Positions 1 to 6,700 of a DNA stretch of 7,021 nt are shown one piece after another. The stretch comes from Oscillospiraceae bacterium (GTDB lineage: Bacteria; Bacillota; Clostridia; UBA1381). Position 1 is the first letter of the stretch; each line of letters opens with the position of its first letter. Position numbers and translations under genes: made by a program. Below the pieces are notes generated by a model that worked only from the letters and a program-made list of their open reading frames with translations, searched no databases and had not been told where the DNA came from. The stretch spans positions 1 through 7,021 of the forward strand of contig JAJBTG010000006.1 of NCBI GenBank assembly GCA_020860985.1, read 5' to 3'.

Positions 1-17
1 AATATATTCAATATGAA

Positions 18-36
18 AAATCAAACCGCTTGATTT
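18..36. repeat. Short inverted repeat, 7-bp arms with 5-nt loop
   Basis: The arms AAATCAA (18-24) and TTGATTT (30-36) are perfectly complementary around the loop ACCGC. The stem has only one G-C pair, so it would be a weak RNA hairpin. It could be the remnant of a terminator for a gene left of the window, or a dyad operator. The sequence alone does not decide between these. Confidence 0.3.
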
Positions 37-87
37 AATTGTCCTCAAGGCATTTTAAACTCGCGGGACATAATTTTCGTTTAACGC

Positions 88-116
88 TTTATACGCCCGT
101 AAATAACGCGTTAAAT
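88..116 (+). promoter_or_regulatory. Candidate sigma-A-type promoter for hisZ (weak)
   Basis: A TTTATA box (88-93, 4 of 6 matches to TTGACA) and a TTAAAT box (111-116, 4 of 6 to TATAAT) are separated by exactly 17 nt. This would give a leader of about 35 nt before the hisZ ATG. A better single -10 word, CATAAT (69-74, 5 of 6), has no good -35 at normal spacing. The palindrome at 104-113 overlaps the proposed spacer and -10, where a repressor could act. This is inference from consensus matching only. Confidence 0.25.
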
Positions 117-157
117 TCTCATAACGACTTGCGGGCAGAAAGGCTAAAGAAACAAAA

Positions 158-1501
158 ATGTCAGATTGGAAGCTTCATACACCCAACGGTGTAAACGACA
201 TACTGCCGTCGGAATGCAGTGTAAAAAAAGAAATCGAAAGCACTATATGGTCGGTTTTCGCCTCCATAGGCTATAAGGAAGTCGAAACTCCGTCGTTTGA
301 ATATTACGACTGCTACCTCGGCGAGGGCGGGATGATTTCCCAGGAAACCATGTTCAAATTCTTTGACGAGCAGGGCAGAATACTCGCGCTTCGCCCCGAC
401 TTTACAACGTCGATAGCGCGTATGGCGGCGACAAAGACAGCGGACAAAACACCGCCGCTCCGCTATATGTACAGCGGCAGCGTGTTCCGCGCGGAGCAGA
501 CTCAGGGTGCGCGTCAAAGAGAGTTTACTCAAAGCGGTATCGAGCTTATAGGCTCCTATTCCCCATCCGCGGACGCGGAGGTTATATCCGCCGCAATCGA
601 GGCGATTATGGCTGTTGGCATAGAGGATTTCTCAATGGAGATAGGTCAGGTCGCGTTCTTTAACGGGCTTGTTGAGCAGGCTGGACTTGACGACGAGCTT
701 ACGGAAAAGCTTCGCGAAAGAATAGATTCAAAGGATTCAGTCGGTATAAAGACAATTGTCGACAAGCTTAATATCGACAATGATATTAAAAATCTTATGA
801 TAGAGCTGCCGTACCTTTTCGGTGATATGAGCGTACTGAAAAAGGCGTATGTCGTCGGTCTTAACGAAACCTCAAAGCTCGCTCTGGACAATATAAAGCG
901 GATTTATGAGCTTCTCTGTCTTTACGGCTTTGAGAAATACATTTCAATAGATCTCGGTATGCTGCAAAGCATCGATTACTATACCGGCTCGATTTTCAAA
1001 TGCTATACGCACGGCGTTGGATTTCCGATATGCGCGGGCGGAAGATACGATAATTTGATGGGTAAATTCGGCTCGCCCAAGGGTGCGGTCGGCGTTGCGA
1101 TAGGCGTAAACAGAATCATGGCGGCGCTGGGGCGCGAGGCTTCGGAGGGAGTTTCTTCCTCTCTGGTATTCGCGGAAAAGAACGCGGAGGGTATCGGTTA
1201 CGATTTGGCGTATAACCTGCGCGTAAACGGATGCCTGGTTGAAATGTACATCGGCGACGGAGATTACCTCGAAGCGGAAAAATACGCGTTAAGCACCGAC
1301 ACAAGCTGTATGCTGCGGATTTTCCCCAACGGAAAGCTGCAAATCAAGGACTTTACAAAGCAGGAAATAATCGAAACCACCGCTAACGAATTTCTCGGAT
1401 ATTATGACAGCGACCTCGAATATGACGAGGAATGCGGCTGCGGACACGAACACAATCACGGCGAATGCGGCTGCGGACACGAGCATCATCACAGCTGCTG
1501 A
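158..1501 (+). CDS. hisZ: HisZ, ATP phosphoribosyltransferase regulatory subunit, with Cys/His-rich C-terminal tail
   Basis: HisZ is a catalytically dead paralogue of histidyl-tRNA synthetase. It assembles with short-form HisG and is needed for ATP phosphoribosyltransferase activity and histidine feedback. The 447-aa product carries the class II synthetase core: PNGVNDILP at 9-17, a motif-2 block around 105-132 (SGSVFRAEQTQGARQREF), DYYTG at 273-277, GGRYDNL at 294-300 and a motif-3 block at 309-324. The HisRS signature RGLDYY reads QSIDYY (270-275), so the catalytic Arg is Gln. This supports HisZ over HisS, as does the adjacent short hisG. Residues from about 326 to 420 are a shorter C-terminal region than the HisRS anticodon-binding domain. 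Residues 425-447 form a tail with Cys 426, 428, 437, 439, 447 and His 430, 432, 434, 441, 443, 444, 445; I infer metal binding. Family members are commonly shorter, around 330-420 aa. The start gives the usual WKLHTPNGVNDILP N-terminus. It is the first gene of the operon, 45 nt before hisG. Confidence 0.93.
   Translation: MSDWKLHTPNGVNDILPSECSVKKEIESTIWSVFASIGYKEVETPSFEYYDCYLGEGGMISQETMFKFFDEQGRILALRPDFTTSIARMAATKTADKTPPLRYMYSGSVFRAEQTQGARQREFTQSGIELIGSYSPSADAEVISAAIEAIMAVGIEDFSMEIGQVAFFNGLVEQAGLDDELTEKLRERIDSKDSVGIKTIVDKLNIDNDIKNLMIELPYLFGDMSVLKKAYVVGLNETSKLALDNIKRIYELLCLYGFEKYISIDLGMLQSIDYYTGSIFKCYTHGVGFPICAGGRYDNLMGKFGSPKGAVGVAIGVNRIMAALGREASEGVSSSLVFAEKNAEGIGYDLAYNLRVNGCLVEMYIGDGDYLEAEKYALSTDTSCMLRIFPNGKLQIKDFTKQEIIETTANEFLGYYDSDLEYDEECGCGHEHNHGECGCGHEHHHSC
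1430..1495 (+). repeat. 33-bp tandem direct repeat encoding the HisZ CGCGHEH units
   Basis: Two adjacent in-frame 33-bp copies (1430-1462 and 1463-1495) encode ECGCGHEHNHG and ECGCGHEHHHS, followed by a final Cys and the stop. By eye they agree at 29 of 33 positions, and the first 20 bases are identical. Two of the four differences change the amino acid: Asn to His (position 9 of the unit) and Gly to Ser (position 11). The near identity at DNA level suggests a fairly recent duplication, or upkeep by slippage or gene conversion. Confidence 0.9.
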
Positions 1502-1506
1502 ATGCG

Positions 1507-1521
1507 GCGGGGCATGCCCGC
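1507..1521 (+). other. GC-rich intercistronic hairpin between hisZ and hisG
   Basis: GCGGG (1507-1511) pairs with CCCGC (1517-1521) around the loop GCATG. An overlapping alternative is the perfect palindrome GGGCATGCCC (1510-1519). There is no T-run after it, so it is unlikely to be a strong terminator. It lies 10 nt before the hisG Shine-Dalgarno. It could act as an mRNA stability or partial attenuation element, but that is inference. Confidence 0.35.
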
Positions 1522-1531
1522 TATTAAACTT

Positions 1532-1538
1532 GGGAGGT
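1532..1538 (+). promoter_or_regulatory. Ribosome binding site of hisG, fixing its start
   Basis: GGGAGGT lies with its GGAGG core 9 nt before the ATG at 1547. A second ATG at 1542 is only 4 nt from the core and is followed by ATA TGA, so it would make a two-codon peptide. The spacing therefore selects 1547. Confidence 0.75.
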
Positions 1539-1546
1539 AAAATGAT

Positions 1547-2191
1547 ATGAGATATTTAACCGTTGCTCTGGCAAAGGGCAGACTTGCCGAGCTTGCGATG
1601 GATATATTCACGCAAATCGGAATGGACTGCGCCGAAATGAAAGAAAAGACAAGAAAGCTTATATTTACCGATGAGGCAAACAAAATGAAGTTTATTCTCG
1701 TCAAGGCGTCGGACGTGCCTACATATGTCGAATACGGCGCGGCGGATATAGGAATTGTCGGAAAGGACACGCTTTTGGAGGAAAGCCGCAACCTTTACGA
1801 AATGGTTGATTTAGGCTTCGGAAAATGCAAAATGGCGGTATGCGGTCCGGCGGCGCTTAAAGGAAAGCTTGACACGATAACAAACCTTCGCGTAGCCTCA
1901 AAGTACCCGCACATAGCGCTTAAATATTTCCAGGACGACAAGGGACAAACCATCGATATTATCAAGCTGAACGGCTCCGTTGAGCTTGCTCCGCTTGTCG
2001 GTCTTTCGGACGTTATCGTCGATATTGTCGAAACGGGTAAAACGCTAAAGGAAAACGGTCTTGACGTTTTGGAGGATGTATGCCCGTTAAGCGCGCGCTT
2101 CGTGGTGAACAAGGTCAGCATGAAAATGGAGAAGGAGCGCATTATGCACATCGTAGAGGAATTTACAAAATTAACGGGGGTGGAGGCATGA
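1547..2191 (+). CDS. hisG: HisG, short-form ATP phosphoribosyltransferase catalytic subunit
   Basis: HisG joins ATP and PRPP to form phosphoribosyl-ATP, the first and feedback-controlled step of histidine synthesis, in the cytoplasm. At 214 aa it is the short type, lacking the roughly 80-residue C-terminal ACT-like regulatory domain of long HisG. This type works only as a complex with HisZ, which is encoded directly upstream. Visible features are the N-terminal ALAKGRL (7-13), a periplasmic-binding-protein-like core with [19 protein letters not shown] (54-72), and the family signature at 146-167. In that signature Glu146, Gly152, Ser154, Ile157, Asp159, Thr163, Gly164, Thr166 and Leu167 fit the expected pattern, and the DIVETGKTL segment (159-167) is the PRPP phosphate-binding loop. 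Its stop overlaps the hisA start as ATGA, which implies translational coupling. No truncation or missing key residue is seen. Confidence 0.97.
   Translation: MRYLTVALAKGRLAELAMDIFTQIGMDCAEMKEKTRKLIFTDEANKMKFILVKASDVPTYVEYGAADIGIVGKDTLLEESRNLYEMVDLGFGKCKMAVCGPAALKGKLDTITNLRVASKYPHIALKYFQDDKGQTIDIIKLNGSVELAPLVGLSDVIVDIVETGKTLKENGLDVLEDVCPLSARFVVNKVSMKMEKERIMHIVEEFTKLTGVEA
2176..2186 (+). promoter_or_regulatory. Atypical double Shine-Dalgarno of hisA
   Basis: The run GGGGGTGGAGG inside the hisG 3' end holds two overlapping anti-SD matches. GGGGGTG (2176-2182) can pair over 7 bases with one G-U wobble and sits at usable spacing (about 5-7 nt) from the ATG at 2188. The better-looking GGAGG (2182-2186) is only 1 nt from the ATG, too close to work well. 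With the ATGA overlap, this fits re-initiation by ribosomes finishing hisG. Confidence 0.5.
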
Positions 2192-2907
2192 GAATTTATC
2201 CCGCAATAGATATTAAGGACGGAAACTGCGTTCGGCTTCTTCAGGGACGTTTTTCGGATGTGACGGTCTACGGCGACAATCCGGCTGAAACGGCAAAAAA
2301 ATGGGAGTCGCTCGGCGGCGAATTTATACACGTTGTAGACCTTGCCGGCGCTCTCAAGGGTCACGGAGTAAACGCAGAGGCAATAAAAAAAATCTGCCAA
2401 AGCGTCAGCGTTCCCGTTCAAACCGGCGGCGGAATACGCACAATGGAGGACATCGAGGCAAAGCTTAAATGCGGAATCAACCGCGTTATAATAGGTACAA
2501 AGGCTGTTTCCGACAGCGAGTTTGTAAAACGCGCGGTTGACAGTTACGGCGAAAAAATCGTAATAGGAATAGACGCCAAGGACGGAATGGTCGCGGTCGA
2601 GGGTTGGGAAAAGACGAGTGACTTTACGGCGGTTGAGTTTGCAAAAAAAATGACCGGCATCGGAGTTAAAACAATAGTTTATACCGACATCGCGACGGAC
2701 GGAACCCTTGCCGGTCCCAATGTCGCGGCAATGGCTGAAATGGTGAAAAGCGTGGACGCGGATATAATCGCCTCCGGTGGCGTGGGAAGTCTTGAGCATA
2801 TTAAGTCGCTTATTCCTACGGGCGTTGAGGGAGTTATCGTAGGACGCGCGCTGTATACGGGAAATGTGAATTTAAAGGAAGCTGTCAAGCTTACAAAGGA
2901 GCGGTAA
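2188..2907 (+). CDS. hisA: HisA, phosphoribosylformimino-5-aminoimidazole carboxamide ribotide isomerase
   Basis: HisA carries out the Amadori isomerisation of ProFAR to PRFAR, the fourth step of histidine synthesis. It is a 239-aa (beta/alpha)8 barrel, normal length for the family. The general acid/base pair is visible: Asp8 in [12 protein letters not shown] and Asp129 in GIDAKDG (127-133), with the active-site Thr at 166 in [10 protein letters not shown] (165-174). The phosphate-binding loops are TGGGIR (79-84), SGGVGS (196-201) and VGRALY (218-223). The start at 2188 gives the canonical N-terminus; an in-frame upstream ATG at 2080 would only add 36 residues of out-of-frame hisG sequence. 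HisA has a paralogue, HisF, and a bifunctional relative, PriA. The VAVEGW segment (135-140) fits HisA. I cannot exclude TrpF activity, but nothing here argues for it. The ORF overlaps hisG by 4 nt and ends 2 nt before trmB. Confidence 0.96.
   Translation: MRIYPAIDIKDGNCVRLLQGRFSDVTVYGDNPAETAKKWESLGGEFIHVVDLAGALKGHGVNAEAIKKICQSVSVPVQTGGGIRTMEDIEAKLKCGINRVIIGTKAVSDSEFVKRAVDSYGEKIVIGIDAKDGMVAVEGWEKTSDFTAVEFAKKMTGIGVKTIVYTDIATDGTLAGPNVAAMAEMVKSVDADIIASGGVGSLEHIKSLIPTGVEGVIVGRALYTGNVNLKEAVKLTKER
2895..2901 (+). promoter_or_regulatory. Ribosome binding site of trmB, within the hisA 3' end
   Basis: AAAGGAG ends 8 nt before the ATG at 2910 and lies inside the last codons of hisA. This supports co-transcription and the 2910 start over the second ATG at 2916. 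Confidence 0.7.
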
Positions 2908-2909
2908 AA

Positions 2910-3689
2910 ATGAGAATGAGAAAAAAGAAAAATCTTAGCTCGCGCATGGAAAAATGCGCCGCCGTGCATATAGATAACCCTCAGGAATTAAAGGGAAAAT
3001 GGAGCGGTCTTTTCGGCAACGACAACCCTATACATATTGAAATCGGCTGCGGCAAGGGCAGCTTTATCACCGGTATGGCGAAGAAATACCCCAAAATAAA
3101 CTTTGTCGCGATTGAAAAGGTAGAGGACGTTATCGTTATGGCTATGGAAAAGGCAATCGGCGAGGAGCTGAAAAACGTATTTTTCATAGACGCGGACGCG
3201 GAAACGCTTGACGAGACTTTTGAGAAGGGCGAAATTCAAAGAATTTACCTGAATTTCTCCGACCCGTGGAAAAAGAAAAAGCAGGCAAAACGCAGACTTA
3301 CGCATAAGCGTTTTCTCGATTTATATAAGAAGCTGTTAAACAACGGCGATTATATTTATTTCAAAACCGACAACCGCGCTTTGTTTGAATTTTCGCTTAA
3401 CTCCTTTGCGGAGGAGGGCTACAAGCTTGAAAACATCACTTTTGATTTGCATAATTCCGACTATAAGGATAATGTTATGACGGAATATGAAAAGCGCTTT
3501 TCGGAGGCGGGTATGCCGATTTACAGAGTTGAGGCAACATATCTCGGCTGGACGGACGAGCGTAAAAAGCCCACCCTGCCGGAAATGATGCAGGAAACGG
3601 CGGCGGAGCTTATTGATAAAATCAAGAAGCAGCCGAAGCCGAAAAAGGACTCGGAGGAAACGGAAGCTCCGGCGCAGGAAACGAAATAA
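2910..3689 (+). CDS. trmB: TrmB, tRNA (guanine-46-N7)-methyltransferase
   Basis: TrmB transfers a methyl group from S-adenosylmethionine to N7 of G46 in the variable loop of many tRNAs. It has a Rossmann-like methyltransferase fold: the SAM loop EIGCGKGSF (44-52), the ribose-contact acidic residue in AIEK (Glu69), an acidic strand FIDADAETL (92-100), the NFSDPW block (115-120, Asp118 the expected catalytic or substrate Asp), KTDN (152-155) and TEYEKRF (191-197). The family block usually reads DPWPKxRHxKRR; here it is DPWKKKKQAKRR, losing the Pro and the His but keeping the basic charge. At 259 aa it is about 45 residues longer than a typical 213-aa Bacillus form. The excess is mainly a charged tail rich in Lys, Pro and Glu (about 236-259) that looks disordered. 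It is the last gene of the operon, 2 nt after hisA, and is followed by the terminator. The link with histidine genes is positional only. Confidence 0.95.
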   Translation: MRMRKKKNLSSRMEKCAAVHIDNPQELKGKWSGLFGNDNPIHIEIGCGKGSFITGMAKKYPKINFVAIEKVEDVIVMAMEKAIGEELKNVFFIDADAETLDETFEKGEIQRIYLNFSDPWKKKKQAKRRLTHKRFLDLYKKLLNNGDYIYFKTDNRALFEFSLNSFAEEGYKLENITFDLHNSDYKDNVMTEYEKRFSEAGMPIYRVEATYLGWTDERKKPTLPEMMQETAAELIDKIKKQPKPKKDSEETEAPAQETK

Positions 3690-3695
3690 AAAATT

Positions 3696-3771
3696 AAAAA
3701 CAGGGTTTCGTTAAATCGTTCCCCAAAGGCTGAGCCTTTGGAGAACGTCATACGAAACCCTGTTTTGTTTT
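3696..3771. terminator. Compound bidirectional intrinsic terminator between convergent trmB and carB
   Basis: A long, nearly continuous hairpin fills the gap. The outer arms AAAACAGGGTTTCGT (3697-3711) and ACGAAACCCTGTTTT (3752-3766) pair perfectly over 15 bp. Inside lie a 5/4-nt internal loop, a 5-bp stem CGTTC/GAACG (3717-3721 with 3743-3747), a C-A mismatch, and an 8-bp stem CCAAAGGC/GCCTTTGG (3723-3730 with 3734-3741) closed by the loop TGA. That is 28 base pairs in 70 nt. On the plus strand a T-rich tract (TTTTGTTTT, 3763-3771) follows. On the minus strand the U-tract comes from A-runs at 3696-3700 and 3688-3693. Both flanking genes can therefore terminate here. The carB stop lies within the plus-strand T tract and the trmB stop within the minus-strand one. 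Confidence 0.85.
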
Positions 3772-6700
3772 ATTCCGTTATTTCACTGTGAAATTTCTGA
3801 AGCGACTTAACTCCCGTCGTCTTTTCCTGCATTGCCTTAATTCCCGCAATGCTTGCCTTTGCCTCCGCCATGGTGGTCATATACGGAACACGTCCCTTTA
3901 TAACCGCCTTTCTGATGTAGCTGTCGTCAGCCGCGCCTTTCTTGTCGTTCGGCGTATTTATGACAATGCTTACCTCGCCGTTTGTGATTATATCCAATAC
4001 GTTCGGTCTGCCCTCGTTAAGCTTTGCAACGCAGCTTGAGGGGATACCGTTCTTTTTGAGCAGCTCACAGCTTCCCGCCGTGGCGATAATCTCAAATCCG
4101 CATTCATGGAATCCGCGCGCAACATCGATAAGCTCGGCTTTGTCGCGGTCGTTTACGCTTATAAGCACCTTGCCGGATGCCGGAAGCTTTGTCTGCGTAG
4201 CTTCCTGCGCCTTTGCAAACGCCTCGCCGAATGTTGACGCCATTCCGAGCACCTCGCCCGTCGAACGCATCTCCGGTCCCAAAACGGGGTCTACCTCCTG
4301 GAACAGATTGAGCGGGAGCGCCGCCTCCTTAACGCCGTAATGCGGAATTTTCTTTTCCTTTAATTCGGCCACCGGCGATTTTCTGCCCGTAATGGGAGAG
4401 GTTATAATCTCCGTCGCAAGCTGAACCATGCCGATATTGCACACCTTCGATACAAGCGGTACCGTTCTCGACGCTCTCGGATTCGCCTCAAGCACATAAA
4501 CCTTTCCGTTCTCTATCGTGTACTGCATATTCATAAGTCCGCGCACATTCATTTCCTTAGCGATTTTTCTTGTATATTCCTTAATCGTTTCAACCTGTTC
4601 CGCCGGAATATTCATCGAAGGCAGTATACAAGCCGAGTCGCCCGAATGGATTCCCGCAAGCTCTATATGCTCCATAACCGCGGGAACAAATACATTCTCG
4701 CCGTCGCTTATAGCGTCCGCTTCACATTCCATCGCATGATTTAAAAATCTGTCTATCAGAATAGGTCTGTCCGGCGTAACTCCGACAGCCGCGCTCATAT
4801 AAACCTTAAGGCTTTCCGCGTCATGAACCACCTCCATACCGCGTCCGCCCAATACGTATGAGGGGCGCACCATAACGGGGTAGCCGATTTTTTCCGCAAT
4901 CTCGAGCGCTTCCTCAACGTCCGTCGCCATGCCGGACTCCGGCATCGGAATGTCGAGCTTGTCCATCATCTCGCGGAACAAATCTCTGTCCTCCGCCAAA
5001 TCTATCGTTCCGGGAGTTGTACCCAATATATTAACTCCGTTTTTCTTTAATTCCGCCGCAAGATTAAGCGGAGTTTGTCCGCCGAACTGCGCGATTACGC
5101 CGACGGGCTTCTCCTTTTCATGGATGCTCAAAACATCCTCAAGCGTCAGCGGCTCAAAATAGAGCTTATCCGATGTATCGTAATCGGTGGATACTGTTTC
5201 GGGGTTACAGTTTACTATAATCGTTTCAAATCCAAGCTTTTTAAGCGCCATCGCCGCATGGACGCAGCAATAGTCAAACTCGATTCCCTGACCGATTCTG
5301 TTCGGACCGCCGCCCAAAATCATAATTTTCGGCTTGTCCGTATTGACGCGGCTCTCATCCTTTATGTTGTATGACGAATAATAGTATGCCGCGTTCTCCG
5401 TACCGCTTACGTGAACGCCCTCCCATGCCTCGACGATGCCCGCGTCAATTCTTGCGCGGCGCACATTTTCCTCCGGAATTTCAAGTATTCCGCTCAAATA
5501 ACGGTCGGAGAAGCCGTCCTTTTTAGCGGTTTCAAGCACGCCCGTCGGCGGTACGCTGCCCTTGTACGACTTAAGCTGCTCCTCCTCCTCGACAAGCTCT
5601 TTCATCTGCTCGATAAAATAATGCTTAATCTTTGTAAGCTCATACAGCTCCTCGACCGACGCTCCCTTTCTCAACGCTTCGTACATGATAAATTGACGCT
5701 CGCTCGACGGAGTATGAAGCATTTGCAAAAGCTCGCTCTTTGACTTTTCCGCAAAATCCTTCGCGCCACCAAGACCGTACGTGCATGTTTCAAGGCTCGT
5801 GCTTGCTTTCTGGATTGCCTCCTTATATGTGTTTCCGATGCTCATAACCTCGCCTACCGCGCGCATCTGAGTACCGAGTTTATCCTCCGCGCCCTTGAAT
5901 TTCTCAAACGCCCAGCGTGCAAATTTAATTACCACATATTCGCCGTCGGGATAATACTTGTCAAGCGTTCCGTACTTTCCGCACGGAATATCCGACAAAT
6001 CAAGTCCCGACGCGAGCATCGCCGAAACAAGCGCTATCGGGAAGCCGGTAGCCTTCGACGCAAGCGCTGACGAACGCGAGGTTCTCGGGTTGATTTCGAT
6101 TACGATTATTCTGCCGTCCTCCGGATTGCGTGCAAACTGCACGTTTGTGCCGCCGATAACCTCAATCGCTTCAACGATTTTATAAGCCTGTCTTTGAAGC
6201 TCCTGCTGAACGTCCTCGGGAATGGTCAGCATCGGAGCCGAGCAGAACGAATCGCCCGTGTGGACGCCCAAAGGGTCGATATTCTCGATAAAGCATACCG
6301 TTATCATATTGTTCTTCGCGTCGCGCACTACCTCAAGCTCCAGCTCCTCCCAGCCGAGCACCGATTCCTCAACAAGCACCTGACCCACAAGGCTCGCCTG
6401 CAAGCCTCTTTCGCAGACGATTTTCAATTCCTCCGTATTGTATACAAGGCCGCCGCCCGCGCCGCCCATCGTGTACGCCGGGCGAAGCACAACGGGATAT
6501 CCGAGCTTGTCCGCGATTTTCAGCGCCTCGTCAACCGAATACGCAACCTCGCTGCGCGCCATTTCAATACCAAGACTGTTCATCGTTTCCTTGAACGCGA
6601 TTCTGTCCTCGCCGCGGTCGATAGCGTCAACCTGTACTCCTATAACATGTACGTTATATTTTTCAAGTATGCCCTCTATCGCAAGCTCAGAGCATAAATT

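Larger units (their letters stand above)
1..157. other. Non-coding leader upstream of the hisZ operon
   Basis: No gene is supported here. All three plus frames open at the window edge close early, with stops at 14-16, 31-33 and 36-38, so at most a few terminal codons of an upstream gene could be present. The stretch is AT-rich. It contains a short inverted repeat (18-36), a 10-bp palindrome TAACGCGTTA (104-113) and three TAACG words (82, 104, 122). The typical T-box antiterminator core (AGGGTGG..ACCGCG) is absent, so histidine T-box control cannot be claimed from what is visible. The hisZ ribosome binding site is weak: AGAAAGG at 137-143 lies about 14 nt from the ATG, and the sequence nearer the start is only A-rich. 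Confidence 0.6.

Noticed and set aside
1..157. Histidine T-box riboswitch in the hisZ leader
   Set aside because: No antiterminator core or terminator hairpin with a T-run is visible. A leader beginning left of the window cannot be ruled out, but nothing here supports one.
158..1501. Histidyl-tRNA synthetase (HisS) as the identity of the first gene
   Set aside because: The RGLDYY signature is QSIDYY, a full anticodon-binding domain is missing, and the gene is next to short-form hisG, which needs HisZ.
1542..1550. Two-codon reading frame ATG-ATA-TGA overlapping the hisG start
   Set aside because: Its ATG is only 4 nt from the Shine-Dalgarno core and the overlap is most simply chance.
2080..2187. 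N-terminal extension of hisA from an in-frame ATG at 2080
   Set aside because: The extra 36 residues come from hisG coding sequence in another frame, and the HisA family starts at [12 protein letters not shown], which the ATG at 2188 gives exactly.
2643..2650. A8 run in hisA followed by TGA in another frame, a possible slippage site
   Set aside because: One lost A would truncate HisA at once, but A-runs are common in this genome (another A8 at 2385-2392), there is no stimulatory structure I can see, and a short HisA would lack essential barrel strands.
1795..2799. 334-codon open frame on the minus strand across hisG and hisA
   Set aside because: It lies antisense to two well-conserved genes with intact motifs, its predicted protein has an odd His/Phe/Tyr-rich composition, and it matches no family I recognise. 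It looks like a by-product of codon bias in the real genes.
6194..6697. 167-codon plus-strand open frame inside carB
   Set aside because: It is antisense to the conserved first ATP-grasp domain of carB, with no recognisable protein content and no independent support.
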